From Sphingopyxis sp. 113P3 (lineage in GTDB: Bacteria; Pseudomonadota; Alphaproteobacteria; Sphingomonadales; Sphingomonadaceae), in contig NZ_CP009452.1 of NCBI RefSeq assembly GCF_001278035.1, forward strand, positions 3,071,501-3,135,500: a stretch of DNA of 64,000 nt, given 5' to 3'. Shown here piece after piece: positions 8,518 through 17,843 of the stretch (its first letter is position 1; every line of letters begins with the position of its first letter). The position numbers and the translations under genes are program-made. Below the pieces are notes generated by a model that was not told where the DNA came from, searched no databases, and saw only the letters and a program-made list of their open reading frames with translations.

Positions 8518-8912
8518 TATCCGCCAGAAAGGATGCCGCGCCCGGCGCCGCACCCGCAAACGACAGCGTGGACGCGCTCCACGCGCTGATCCTCCACCAG
8601 CTCGAGGAAGATCAGGCCCAGGAAACCATTTCCATCCCGCTCGCCGGCAAGAGCAGCATCGCCGATCATATGGTGATCGCAAGCGGTCGTTCGACGCGCC
8701 ATGTCTCGGCGATCGCCGACAAGCTCGCGCAGCGAATCAAGCAGGAGGCCGGGCGCAATGTCCGCGTTGAGGGTCTGCCCAATGCGGACTGGGTGCTGAT
8801 CGACGCCGGCGATGTGATCGTCCACCTGTTCCGGCCCGAGGTGCGCAGCTTCTACAACCTCGAGCGCATGTGGTCGTTCGGCGACGCGCCGCCGGTCGCC
8901 GCCGCGAATTGA
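8514..8912 (+). CDS. rsfS: Ribosomal silencing factor RsfS
   Basis: Binds ribosomal protein uL14 and blocks subunit joining under nutrient limitation. The 132-residue product shows the DUF143/Iojap core: DHMVIASGRSTRHVSAIADKL, EGLPNADWVLIDAGDVIVHLF and FYNLERMW. I chose the TTG at 8514 because it overlaps the nadD stop and follows AAGGAAAGGA at a good distance; an ATG at 8670 would remove the first strand and helix. Confidence 0.93.
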   Translation: MISARKDAAPGAAPANDSVDALHALILHQLEEDQAQETISIPLAGKSSIADHMVIASGRSTRHVSAIADKLAQRIKQEAGRNVRVEGLPNADWVLIDAGDVIVHLFRPEVRSFYNLERMWSFGDAPPVAAAN

Positions 8913-8944
8913 CCTGTTCGCCGCCTAAAGGTTAGGCGGCGGAC

Positions 8945-9373
8945 ATGTTGCTGCACATCATCGCGCGCGGGCGCATCGGGCGCGGCCCCGAAGCCGAATT
9001 GGTCGCGCGCTACATGAAGCGCGTGAGCTGGGCGCACAAGATATCAGAGCTTCCCGATTCCGGCGGGCGCGTTCCTGCGCCTCAGGACCAAAGCCGCACG
9101 GTCCTGCTCGATGAGGGGGGCGAGCAGATGTCCTCGCTCGAATTTGCCAAATTGCTGGAAAGCTGGCGCGACGCAGGCGTGCGCGAGGCGCGCTTCTGCC
9201 TGGGCGCCGCTAACGGTTTCACCCCCGAGGAGCGCCAGGGAGCGGACAAGGTCATCGCCTTCGGGCGCGCAACCTGGCCCCATTTGATGGCCCGGGCCAT
9301 GCTCGCCGAGCAATTGTGGCGCGCGACGAGCATCATTGCGGGCCACCCCTACCACCGCGAGGGACGCCAGTGA
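8945..9373 (+). CDS. rlmH: 23S rRNA pseudouridine-1915 N3-methyltransferase
   Basis: SPOUT-class methyltransferase that methylates pseudouridine 1915 in helix 69 of 23S rRNA. At 142 residues with the knot-forming LDEGGEQMSSLEFA, CLGAANGF and ending HPYHREGRQ, it matches RlmH throughout. It is third in nadD-rsfS-rlmH and overlaps the following EnvC-like gene by a GTGA junction. Confidence 0.95.
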   Translation: MLLHIIARGRIGRGPEAELVARYMKRVSWAHKISELPDSGGRVPAPQDQSRTVLLDEGGEQMSSLEFAKLLESWRDAGVREARFCLGAANGFTPEERQGADKVIAFGRATWPHLMARAMLAEQLWRATSIIAGHPYHREGRQ

Positions 9374-10584
9374 GGCGCGCGCTCGGCATGGCCGCTGCGC
9401 TCGCTGCAACCCTCTGCGGCGCGCTCGCTCTTGCCCAGAGCGATATCTTCGATCCGGCGGCGATCGCGGCGCGCGAGCGCGCGCAGCTTCTGAGCGCCAA
9501 AGAGCAGTCGGCCGAAGCCATGGCGCGCAGCGGCGCGCTCGAAGCCCAGGCGCAAAAGGCGACCAACGCAGCCGATCGGCTCAGGAAGCGCAGCGCAGCG
9601 CTCGCCGCGCGGATTCAGGCGGCCGAGGCCGATATCGACGCAGGCGAAGCGCGCGTCGCCCTTGTAAGCCGGCGCCTTGCCGAACAACAGGCCGCGCTCG
9701 CCGAGCAGCAGCAACCCCTGCTCGAGCTTGCCGCATCGCTTCAGCACCTCACCCGCCAGCCCCCGGTGACGGTGCTCGCGCAGCCGGGATCGCTCCGCGA
9801 CATGGTACACGCCCGCGCGGTGCTCGATGCGGTGATGCCGGTGATCCGCAGACGCACGGCCGGAGTGCGCCGCGAGCTAGCAGAGCTTCGCACCGTGCAG
9901 CAGCAGCAAGCGATCGCACTGAAGGCGCTTGGCGCGAGCAAGGCCGAACTCGCCGTGCGACGCGATGAGTTGACCCGGCTCGAAAATGAGGGGCGGCTCC
10001 GCGCCCGCGATCTGATGAGCAGCGCCCGGCTGGAGGCCGACCGCGCACTCGGACTGGGGGAGAAGGCCCGCGACATCGTCGAGCTGATGGATTCGCTCGA
10101 GGCCGATAGCGCAGTACGGGCCGAGCTCGCGCAGCTTGCGGGACCGCTTCCGCGACCGCGCAATCCGGCCAGCGCCGAAATTGCCGCTGCCGCGGTCGCT
10201 GCCCCTGCCGCCGAGATGAGCCGCGGCGCTTATCGCCTGCCGGTCGTCGGTCGCATCGTCGAGGGTCTCGGGGAGGTAAACGACAGCGGGGTGCGCTCGC
10301 GCGGGATTACCATCGCCGCGCGCCCCGGCGGCCAGGTCGTCGCCCCCGCGCCCGGAAGGGTGAGTTTCGCGGGCGATTATCGCGGTTATGGCAAGATCGT
10401 CATCATCGATCATGGCGGAGGCTGGACATCGCTTTTGACGGGGATGATCGCGCTGTCGGTGGGGGTTGGCGACACGCTCGACGCCGGGACACCGGTGGGG
10501 CGCGCCGGGTCCGGCGACAGCCGCATCACTGTCGAGCTGCGCCGCGCAGGCCGCCCTGTGGACGTCGCCGCCATGCTCGGGTGA
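9370..10584 (+). CDS. envC: EnvC-like murein hydrolase activator
   Basis: Periplasmic coiled-coil protein with a C-terminal LytM (M23) domain, expected to activate septal amidases. The GTG at 9370 overlaps the rlmH stop and gives a signal peptide (MRRALGMAAALAATLCGALALA). Residues about 30-240 are Ala/Arg/Glu/Gln-rich coiled coil. The LytM domain (about 290-404) has GRVSFAGDYRGYGKIVIIDHGGGWTSLL, but the second HxH is replaced (ITVELRR), so zinc hydrolysis is unlikely, as in true EnvC proteins. It sits directly before the S41 protease, a frequent neighbour. Confidence 0.85.
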   Translation: MRRALGMAAALAATLCGALALAQSDIFDPAAIAARERAQLLSAKEQSAEAMARSGALEAQAQKATNAADRLRKRSAALAARIQAAEADIDAGEARVALVSRRLAEQQAALAEQQQPLLELAASLQHLTRQPPVTVLAQPGSLRDMVHARAVLDAVMPVIRRRTAGVRRELAELRTVQQQQAIALKALGASKAELAVRRDELTRLENEGRLRARDLMSSARLEADRALGLGEKARDIVELMDSLEADSAVRAELAQLAGPLPRPRNPASAEIAAAAVAAPAAEMSRGAYRLPVVGRIVEGLGEVNDSGVRSRGITIAARPGGQVVAPAPGRVSFAGDYRGYGKIVIIDHGGGWTSLLTGMIALSVGVGDTLDAGTPVGRAGSGDSRITVELRRAGRPVDVAAMLG

Positions 10585-10683
10585 CGCCCGGCGCATGCTT
10601 GACGCCGCTTCAAATGCATTGGAGGATGGCGCGCCGGGGTTTATAAGGGCGGGAGAGTTCCCGCGAGGACACGAAAGACGCCA

Positions 10684-12072
10684 ATGATCGAACCGACCAA
10701 GACCGCCGCTTCACCCCGGCGCCGCTTTGCCCTTTGGCAAGGTGCCGCTGCGCTGAGCACACTCGCACTGGTGCCGCTGGCTACCGGCGCAATGGCGACC
10801 GTCGACGCGTCGACCACCGACGAGATTTCCCGCTTCATGGACGTGTTCATGGAGGTGAAGGCCAATTATGTCGAACCGGTCAGCGACGACAAGCTGATCG
10901 AAGGCGCTATCAATGGCATGCTTGCCAGCCTCGATCCGCACTCGGGCTATCTGGACGCGCGCGACTATTCGAACCTTCGGACCCAGACCGACGGCGAATA
11001 TGGCGGGCTCGGCCTCTCGGTGACGATGGAGGATGGGGTCGTCAAGGTGATCGCGCCGACCGCCGACACGCCTGCCGACCGCGCTGGAATCAAGGCCGGC
11101 GACTATATCACCCACATCGACAAGCAGCTCATCTTCGGCATGACACTCGATGAGGCCGTCGAAAAGATGCGCGGCCGTCCGGGAACAAAGATTGATATCA
11201 CCGTGGTTCGCGAAGGCCAGGACAAGCCGATGGAGCTCTCGCTGACGCGCGAGATCATCGACCTCAAACCCGTGAAATGGGAAGTCAAGGACGGGGTCGG
11301 TGTGCTGACCATCAGCAGTTTCTCGGCCGATGCCACCACCGATCTCAAGGCGGCGATGATCGCGGTGCAAAAATCGCTTGGCCACACGCCGCGCGGCTGG
11401 GTGCTCGACCTCCGGTCGAATCCCGGCGGGCTGCTCGACGAAGCCGTGGGGGTAAGCGACCTCTTCCTCGATCGCGGCGAGATCGTTTCGCAGCGCGGGC
11501 GCCGCAAGGGCGATATCGAACGCTATTTTGCCAAGCCCGGTGACCAGGCTGGCGGCGCGCCGGTGATCGTGCTCATCGATGCGGGATCGGCGTCAGCCTC
11601 GGAAATCGTTGCCGGGGCGCTTCAGGATCAGCATCGCGCCGTGGTGATGGGCGAGCGCAGCTTCGGCAAGGGATCGGTGCAGACGGTCCTGCCGCTGACC
11701 GACACCACCGCGCTCCGTCTGACGACCGCGCGCTACTATACGCCATCGGGCCGGAGCGTGCAGGAAGGCGGCATCGAGCCCGACATTCGCGTACCGCAGC
11801 TTTCGGACCCCGATTACAAGAACCGCCCGTCCTTCCGCGAGAGCGACCTGCGCCGTCACCTGATCAACGAGAAAAAGGTCGACAACAGCTTGATCGAAAG
11901 CGACGAAAAGCCCGATCCGCGCTTCACCGCGACGGCCGAAGAGCTGAAGGCGAAGGGGATCGAAGATTTCCAGCTCCATTATGCGCTGCAAACGATCGGG
12001 CGCGTGGCGCCGGTGCCCCCGCGCATGGCTCAGACTGCAAAGGCCGCCGCCAAGCCGGCGCGCCGCAACTGA
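10684..12072 (+). CDS. ctpA: S41 carboxy-terminal processing protease
   Basis: Periplasmic PDZ-containing serine protease of the CtpA/Prc family that trims C-termini of envelope proteins. A hydrophobic N-terminal segment after RRRFALW serves as signal or anchor. The PDZ domain covers about 85-170 (GLGLSVTMEDGVVKVIAP, AGIKAGDYITHIDK). The Ser/Lys dyad region is GSASASEIVAGALQDQHRAVVMGERSFGKGSVQT. It is 462 residues with a Lys/Ala-rich tail. The envC neighbour suggests work in cell-wall remodelling. Confidence 0.93.
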   Translation: MIEPTKTAASPRRRFALWQGAAALSTLALVPLATGAMATVDASTTDEISRFMDVFMEVKANYVEPVSDDKLIEGAINGMLASLDPHSGYLDARDYSNLRTQTDGEYGGLGLSVTMEDGVVKVIAPTADTPADRAGIKAGDYITHIDKQLIFGMTLDEAVEKMRGRPGTKIDITVVREGQDKPMELSLTREIIDLKPVKWEVKDGVGVLTISSFSADATTDLKAAMIAVQKSLGHTPRGWVLDLRSNPGGLLDEAVGVSDLFLDRGEIVSQRGRRKGDIERYFAKPGDQAGGAPVIVLIDAGSASASEIVAGALQDQHRAVVMGERSFGKGSVQTVLPLTDTTALRLTTARYYTPSGRSVQEGGIEPDIRVPQLSDPDYKNRPSFRESDLRRHLINEKKVDNSLIESDEKPDPRFTATAEELKAKGIEDFQLHYALQTIGRVAPVPPRMAQTAKAAAKPARRN

Positions 12073-12093
12073 CGCAGCCGGCGGAGTCGTCCT

Positions 12094-12576
12094 ATGCTGA
12101 ACAGCCGTTACGCTGCGCCGCTGCTGGCGCTGCTGGCTCCCCTCATCCTCTATGGGGGGGCCTTGGTGTCGCAATATGGCTTCGGCCTCCATCCTTGCGA
12201 AATGTGCTATTGGCAGCGCTGGCCGCACCAGGCGGCGATGGTGCTCGCGGCGCTGGCCCTGCTCCTGCGCCGCAATGAAGGAGCGATGCGAGCGCTGACT
12301 TTGTTCGCCGCGCTTGCGATTGCGGTCAGCGGGGCGATCGGCATCTTTCACGCCGGGGTCGAATATGGCTTCTGGGAGGGGCTGACGACGTGCAGCACGG
12401 GTCAGAGCGGTCCCATCACCCTCGACACGATCATGGCGGCTCCCATTATCCGCTGCGACGTGCCGCAATGGACGCTGTTCGGAGTTTCACTCGCAGGCTT
12501 CAACGCGGTCTTCTCCCTCGCCGCCGCCGCGCTCGTCTTGACCTTGCTCCGCCGCCGGCCCACATCTGCGGCATGA
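12094..12576 (+). CDS. dsbB: Disulfide bond formation protein B
   Basis: Inner-membrane quinone-linked oxidase that recycles DsbA-type thiol oxidases. The 160 residues hold four membrane segments and two cysteine pairs, C35-E-M-C38 in the first periplasmic loop and C100/C121 in the second; the family Arg is in CEMCYWQRWPH. The gene overlaps coq7 by an ATGA junction, so the two are translationally coupled; both act with ubiquinone. Confidence 0.95.
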   Translation: MLNSRYAAPLLALLAPLILYGGALVSQYGFGLHPCEMCYWQRWPHQAAMVLAALALLLRRNEGAMRALTLFAALAIAVSGAIGIFHAGVEYGFWEGLTTCSTGQSGPITLDTIMAAPIIRCDVPQWTLFGVSLAGFNAVFSLAAAALVLTLLRRRPTSAA

Positions 12577-13106
12577 CGAGCATTTCTCCACCGGCCGATC
12601 GGCGCACGGCGTCGATGATCCGCGTCGACCAAGCCGGCGAATATGGCGCAACGCGCATCTATGCCGGCCAGCTCGCCGTCATGGGCGACCGCCATCCCAT
12701 GGCGCGCGAGATCGCGCATATGGCCGAGCAGGAAGAGCGTCACCGCAAGTTTTTCGACGCGATGATCACGCGCCGGGGCGTGCGGCCTACCGCCTTGCAG
12801 CCAGTCTGGGACGTCGCAGGCTTCGCGCTCGGTGCGGTGACCGCCGCGATGGGGCCGCGCGCCGCGATGGCATGCACTGCCGCGGTCGAGACCGAAATCG
12901 ACCGCCACTACCAAAAGCAGCTTTCCGAACTTGGCAACAGCGACCCCGAATTGTCCGGCGCGGTCGCTGAGTTCCGCGCGGAAGAGCTTGAGCACAAGAA
13001 GGCGGCGGTCGCGGCCGGCGCCGAAAACGCCCCCGCCTATCCCCTCCTCAACCTCGCCATCCGGGCAGGCTGCCGCGCAGCCATCGCCCTGTCGAAACGT
13101 ATCTGA
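12573..13106 (+). CDS. coq7: Demethoxyubiquinone hydroxylase
   Basis: Di-iron monooxygenase that hydroxylates 3-demethoxyubiquinol late in ubiquinone synthesis. The start at 12573, overlapping the dsbB stop, gives 177 residues beginning MTSISPPADRRTASMIRVDQAGEYGA. Repeated ExxH iron motifs are visible (EQEERHRKFFDAM and EELEHKKAA) with single Glu ligands in GEYGATRIYAG and VETEIDRHY. Linkage to DsbB, which uses ubiquinone, makes biological sense. Confidence 0.95.
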   Translation: MTSISPPADRRTASMIRVDQAGEYGATRIYAGQLAVMGDRHPMAREIAHMAEQEERHRKFFDAMITRRGVRPTALQPVWDVAGFALGAVTAAMGPRAAMACTAAVETEIDRHYQKQLSELGNSDPELSGAVAEFRAEELEHKKAAVAAGAENAPAYPLLNLAIRAGCRAAIALSKRI

Positions 13107-13188
13107 TAGACTATTTTCAACCCGGCCCGTTCAGCGGGGATGCAGGGGCACGGTGCCAGGCATCGTGATATTGACGAAGGAAAAGAAG

Positions 13189-13803
13189 ATGACCCGCTTG
13201 CCCCTTATCGCGCTGTTCCTTGCCGGTAGCGTCGCCGCCCTTCCTGCCCAGGCGCAGGAGGCTGCCGAGACGCCGAACGAAAAGGTCAATCAGGTCATCG
13301 TCTATGGCAATGACAAGTGCGAGCCGAGCAGCCCTGACGAGATTGTGGTCTGCAACCGCTTGCCCGAAGCCGACCGCTACCGCGTGCCGCAGATTTTCCG
13401 TGGCGGCGATCCGCTCGATCCGCGCAACCAGGCATGGCTGAACCGCGTCGTCGCGATGGAGCGCGTCGGCCGCTTCGGCACCGACAGCTGCTCGCCGGTC
13501 GGGCTTGGCGGCTTTACCGGCTGTACTCAGCAGCTGGTCTCGGGCGCAAAGGCCGAAGCACAGGCGGCCGACAAGACCGACTGGCAGGCGATGATCGCCG
13601 ACGAACGTGCAAAAAGGCTCGCGGGAATCGACGCAGCAGCCGAAGAGGTCGAAGCTGCGGTGGTTGCCGAGGAGCGAGCGCTCGCCGAACGCCAGAAGGC
13701 AGCCGAAGAGCTTGAGCGCCAAGCCAATGGCGAAGCGCCCGCCCCTGCAACGGACGAGGTTGAACCGGACGCAGAAGCGCTGCCGGCGCTGCCGCAAAAC
13801 TGA
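13189..13803 (+). CDS. Secreted protein of unknown function
   Basis: A 204-residue protein with a clear Sec signal (MTRLPLIALFLAGSVAALPAQAQ, cut after AQA). The mature part has four cysteines (DKCEPSS, VVCNRLPEADRYRVP, DSCSPVGLGGFTGCTQ) likely to form disulfides, then a Glu/Ala-rich helical tail that ends acidic. The start was chosen for AAGGAAAAGAAG upstream. This pattern occurs in sphingomonad periplasmic proteins, but I know no function. Its neighbours give no pathway. Confidence 0.75.
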   Translation: MTRLPLIALFLAGSVAALPAQAQEAAETPNEKVNQVIVYGNDKCEPSSPDEIVVCNRLPEADRYRVPQIFRGGDPLDPRNQAWLNRVVAMERVGRFGTDSCSPVGLGGFTGCTQQLVSGAKAEAQAADKTDWQAMIADERAKRLAGIDAAAEEVEAAVVAEERALAERQKAAEELERQANGEAPAPATDEVEPDAEALPALPQN

Positions 13804-13806
13804 TTG

Positions 13807-15069
13807 CTAGCGCTCGCGCGGCGTCCAGAGGGCCGTGCGCGCGCCTTTCCACCAGCGGAGCAAAAGCCCCAAGGCAACCCCCACACCGATCGCGATCGTC
13901 AGGTCGGCAAAGACAGTGAGGAACAGGGTGAGCAGCAACAACAGCCGCTCGTCCCACGGCAGCGACCAGTGCTCGCGCCATTTTTCGGGCTCCGCCATAT
14001 TGGCGGCCGTCACGAGCAGCACCGCGGCGAGCGCGGGCAAAGCCAGCGCACCCGCGAGCCCACCGGCGACGAGGAGCACAAACAGGATCACAAGCGCGTG
14101 CACCATTCCCGCCACCGGTGTCCGCCCGCCGGCGCGGACATTGGTCGCTGTGCGCGCGATCGCGCCCGTCACAGGCAGACCGCCGAACAGCGGCGTGAGG
14201 ACATTGGCGTAGCCTTGCGCGAGCAGTTCGGCACTTGGCCGGTGCTGGCCGCCGAACATGCGGTCGGCGACGATCGCTGAAAGCAGCGATTCGACCCCGG
14301 CAAGAAAGGCGATGGTCAGCGCAGAAGGGAGGAGTTCGGCCAATCGCTCCAACGTCACCTGCGGCCAGTGGGGCGCGGGCAGACCGCTCGGCAGCGCGCC
14401 GAACCGCGAGCCCACCGTATCGACCGGCAGGTTGAGCGAGAGAACCGCGAGCGAGGCGGCACCCACCGCGATCACGAGCACCGGCCAGCGCGGACGCCAG
14501 CGACGAAGCAGGAGGATGGCCGCGATTGTCACCGCCGTGACCGCAAAGGCAATGCCACTGAACGATGCGCGCGCGGCCCACAGCGCCTCGATCTTGGGGA
14601 TCATGTCGGCAGGAACCTTGCCTGCCGATAACCCCATCGCATCGGCCAGCTGGCTCGCGGCAATGATGGCAGCGATCCCGATGGTGAAGCCGTTGATCAC
14701 CGCCTCTGGGATCAGCGCAATCAGCCGCCCCGCACGGAAATAGCCCGCAAGGATCAGGATCAGTCCGGCCATGATCGTTGCGACGATCAGCCCGTCCATC
14801 CCGTGATCCTGGATCACGCCATATACGACGACAATGAAGGCCCCGGTCGGCCCGCCGATCTGTACCCGGCTGCCACTCGTCAATGAAATGACAAACCCGC
14901 CGATGATTGCAGTGACGAGCCCGACGAAGGGCGTGCTGCCCGATGCGATGGCAATGGCGATGCACAGCGGCAATGCGACGAGAGCGACGCTGATGCCGGC
15001 TAATGCGTCGGCACGAAACAGCTGCCAGCTATAGTCGCGCATCGTATCGAGCAATTTGGGCCGGCGCAT
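13807..15069 (-). CDS. SulP family anion permease lacking a STAS domain
   Basis: Membrane transporter of the sulfate/bicarbonate (SulP/SLC26) family. Family marks are ADALAGISVALVALPLCIAIAIASG near the N-terminus and the GGPTGAFIVVVYGVI segment. There are about a dozen hydrophobic helices through residue 410. The protein stops at WKGARTALWTPRER (420 residues), where most relatives continue into a cytoplasmic STAS domain, so regulation through STAS is absent. Substrate (sulfate, bicarbonate or other) cannot be told from sequence. Confidence 0.88.
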   Translation of the reverse strand: MRRPKLLDTMRDYSWQLFRADALAGISVALVALPLCIAIAIASGSTPFVGLVTAIIGGFVISLTSGSRVQIGGPTGAFIVVVYGVIQDHGMDGLIVATIMAGLILILAGYFRAGRLIALIPEAVINGFTIGIAAIIAASQLADAMGLSAGKVPADMIPKIEALWAARASFSGIAFAVTAVTIAAILLLRRWRPRWPVLVIAVGAASLAVLSLNLPVDTVGSRFGALPSGLPAPHWPQVTLERLAELLPSALTIAFLAGVESLLSAIVADRMFGGQHRPSAELLAQGYANVLTPLFGGLPVTGAIARTATNVRAGGRTPVAGMVHALVILFVLLVAGGLAGALALPALAAVLLVTAANMAEPEKWREHWSLPWDERLLLLLTLFLTVFADLTIAIGVGVALGLLLRWWKGARTALWTPRER

Positions 15070-15139
15070 CGAGTCCCCATTCGATGAAAGAATGGAAATC
15101 CGCTAGGCCCCCGCCCGTGCCCGGGTCAAGACGGCATCA

Positions 15140-17077
15140 TCAATCGAGGAGATATTGCTGCCAGAACAGCAGCGAGGTCCAGAATTGATAGTCGGCGTTC
15201 TCCTTCTTGGCGAAGCCATGCCCCTCGTTGGTACCTATGAGATGCCACGCGGTCCCGCCGTTCTTGCGCACCGCTGCGATGATCTGCTCGGCTTCGGATG
15301 CCGGCACGCGCGGATCATTGGCGCCCGTTACGACAAAGAGCGGCTTGCGGATGTCGCCGACGCGCGTGAGGGGCGAGATTTCCAAGAGCTTTGCGCGCTG
15401 CTCGGGGACGCGCTCGTCGCCATATTCGACGCGGCGCAGGTCGCGGCGGTAATCCTGGGTGTTTTCAAGAAAGGTAACAAAGTTCGAGATCGCGACGACG
15501 CACAGATTGGCGCGCAACCTGTCGGCATAATGAATGGCAGCAGCATAGCACATATAGCCGCCGTAACTGCCCCCGGTCAGGCCGAAGCGTGCCGCATCGA
15601 GCGAAGGATCCTTCGCCAGCACATCAAGGAACGCCCCCATGTCCTTGACGCTGTCTTCGCGCTTGAAGGGTCCATTGTCGAGGCTGACGAACGTCTTGCC
15701 ATAGCCTGTGGATCCACGGACGTTGGGATAGAAGATGGCGATGCCAAGCTCATTAAGCAGATAATTGTTGCGCCCGAGAAACCCGGGCCGTGACTGCCCT
15801 TCAGGTCCGCCGTGAACGTTCATGATCAAGGGGCGCTTGCCGGGGAATTTTGCCGCATCGGGGCGATAGAGGAACCCCGACACCGTCAGCCCGTCGAAGC
15901 TCTTTACACGCACAAGTTCCGGCTCGACATTCTTCGTCACGTCGAGCCCGCCTGTCTCGCTCTGCGTCCAGCGTGTCACCTTGAGGCTCTCAGGATCAAC
16001 GCTGTAGGCGTCCGCAGCGCTTCGCGCGGAGGTGAAGCTGAGCCCGATCTCGCCCCACGGCGCGATGTCGACGCCGCCGATGATCCCCGCAGGGAGCGCA
16101 TCCACCGTGCGCACCTTGCCGCTCCCGGCGTCAAGGATGCGAAGCTTGCTGATCCCCGCCTCGTTCACGACATAGGCAATGAAGCGGCCGTCATCTGAAA
16201 TGTCGAAGGAGCCGACATCCCATTCTTCGGCCGGACCGCGCGGTGTGAAGGCACCGCTTTTGGGATCGAGCGTCCCCAGCCGGAGAAAATCCGACCCCTC
16301 GTCACTGGTCACCCAGATGGTCCCGTCCGGCGCGAAGGCCGCGCCGCCGAACGCGATCGTCTTGGCGTGATCGCCGATGGGCGTCAGCGTTCCGCCCCCA
16401 AGGTCGAGCCGGTAGAGGTCGACCTTTTGTACGGAGACATATTTGGCAACCAGCGCCCAACTCTTGTCGGGAGCAAAGTCGACCAAATTCCAGCCGCCAC
16501 CCTCAACCTCGGCGACCATGCGCACCGAAGCCGGGTCGTGCGGGTTCATGACATAAAGGTCGCTGTCCCGGCCGTTGCGCCGGGTCGAGGTAAAGCCGAT
16601 GAGCGTTCCGTCATCGCTCCACGCATCGAGGCTGTTGCGACTCTTGCCGTCGGTGAGCAGCACAGGCCGCCCGTTCTTCATCGCGTAGATCTGGTAAAAT
16701 TCATTGCCGCCAATATCCTTCTCCACCAGCATGACATTGGCGCTCTTCGGCGACCAGGCGCCCGAGCTCACCGGCTCTTCCTCGAACGTCAGCTGCTGGC
16801 GCGCGCCCATCGGCGCCGCGACGCGGTGGATCTGGTTCGTATTGCCGAAGCGGGTCACGATCAGCATCGACTTGTCTCTGTCGTTCCAACCGATAAAATT
16901 CGCGCCGCGGCTTTCCATATAGGGGCGCGTTGCGGCAGCAAGTTCAGATGGCACGGAAGGCACACCGTCGGCGATGAGCGCCGCAGGCCGGGCCTCGACA
17001 GCCGCGGGCGGCGCTTCCTCTCCAAGAGCTGACGTGATCGGCAAAGCGAGAGCCGCGATAAGGGCGAGATGACGCAT
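15140..17077 (-). CDS. S9 family prolyl peptidase, DPP/acylaminoacyl type
   Basis: Exported serine peptidase with an N-terminal beta-propeller and C-terminal alpha/beta hydrolase. The signal peptide is MRHLALIAALALPITSALG. Propeller repeats run to about residue 380. The catalytic domain has HGGPEGQSRPGFLGRN, the nucleophile in GGSYGGYMCYAA, Asp in VTGANDPRVP and His near the end in EGHGF. It is 645 residues. It probably degrades short peptides in the periplasm. A second S9 enzyme lies at 24225, so peptide turnover is well represented here. Confidence 0.9.
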   Translation of the reverse strand: MRHLALIAALALPITSALGEEAPPAAVEARPAALIADGVPSVPSELAAATRPYMESRGANFIGWNDRDKSMLIVTRFGNTNQIHRVAAPMGARQQLTFEEEPVSSGAWSPKSANVMLVEKDIGGNEFYQIYAMKNGRPVLLTDGKSRNSLDAWSDDGTLIGFTSTRRNGRDSDLYVMNPHDPASVRMVAEVEGGGWNLVDFAPDKSWALVAKYVSVQKVDLYRLDLGGGTLTPIGDHAKTIAFGGAAFAPDGTIWVTSDEGSDFLRLGTLDPKSGAFTPRGPAEEWDVGSFDISDDGRFIAYVVNEAGISKLRILDAGSGKVRTVDALPAGIIGGVDIAPWGEIGLSFTSARSAADAYSVDPESLKVTRWTQSETGGLDVTKNVEPELVRVKSFDGLTVSGFLYRPDAAKFPGKRPLIMNVHGGPEGQSRPGFLGRNNYLLNELGIAIFYPNVRGSTGYGKTFVSLDNGPFKREDSVKDMGAFLDVLAKDPSLDAARFGLTGGSYGGYMCYAAAIHYADRLRANLCVVAISNFVTFLENTQDYRRDLRRVEYGDERVPEQRAKLLEISPLTRVGDIRKPLFVVTGANDPRVPASEAEQIIAAVRKNGGTAWHLIGTNEGHGFAKKENADYQFWTSLLFWQQYLLD

Positions 17078-17393
17078 AGGATTTCCCCTGTTTTCTAAGC
17101 GGGATCAACAGCCGCTGGACGGTGCGAGACCGTCATCCGCTTGCAGATAGACCCGTCGCTGGTGTGGACCAGCCTTTTGGTAGCGCCCCGGGAGGCAAGC
17201 CCACAGCCCGTCTTGCCCGTAAAAAGGCGCGTCTTTTCGCTCACACAGAGCATTTCGACTTCATTTTGTTGCAAATCTTCGACGAATGGATGCGGAAAAT
17301 TAACGAATCGGCGGCATCCTGCCTTGACTCGGGGAAAAACGGCTGAAAACCTGGTTCCTTCTGGGAATCGCCAGCCGGGGAGGCTGATAAAAG
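17078..17393. other. Intergenic stretch, no gene seen
   Basis: This 316-bp stretch between the divergent S9 peptidase and the small membrane gene at 17394 has lower GC around 17220-17310. I see no convincing reading frame, RNA fold or inverted repeat. It probably holds the two divergent promoters. Confidence 0.5.
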
Positions 17394-17792
17394 ATGGCAT
17401 CGACGTTCGGACCGCGCCTCCTGGGGCGCTCGACTCCCAGCGTACCTGCGGCGCGTAGCCTTGGACGGCGGATGACCGTTCATGTGGCAGCAGCGCTGCT
17501 CGCCTTTGCGGCGCTGCAGATCTGGCTGGTGTCGAGCGCGATTGCCGCTGGCGCCCCGTCGGCGTTCACCATCATCGCCCTCATCATGCTGCTCGCGCTG
17601 GCGCTACCCGTTGCGCGGATCACTGAACGGCGCTGGTATCATCTCAGCCGCCAGGCGCTCGCCAGCTGGGGGCTCCACGCGCGCTTCCGCCGCGACGTAC
17701 GCCGCCTGTGGCTCGCCGCGCTCGCGCTGCCCTTTCTGTGGGTCAGCGGCGCGCTTGCTGCGACGCAGGCACTTGCCGCCGTCGCGGGGTGA
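17394..17792 (+). CDS. Small membrane protein of unknown function
   Basis: A 132-residue protein with a basic N-terminus and three hydrophobic stretches: VHVAAALLAFAALQIWLVSSAIAAG, AFTIIALIMLLALALPVA and LWLAALALPFLWVSGALAATQALA. An Arg/His-rich cytoplasmic segment (RITERRWYHLSRQALASWGLHARFRRDVRR) lies between them. GGGGAGG sits about 9 nt before the ATG. It ends 51 bp before pmbA on the same strand and may share its transcript. No family recognised. Confidence 0.65.
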   Translation: MASTFGPRLLGRSTPSVPAARSLGRRMTVHVAAALLAFAALQIWLVSSAIAAGAPSAFTIIALIMLLALALPVARITERRWYHLSRQALASWGLHARFRRDVRRLWLAALALPFLWVSGALAATQALAAVAG

Positions 17793-17843
17793 GTTTCGAC
17801 TAAAATTTTTGACGACCCGCTGCGCCCGGTCTAGGGCGCGGCC

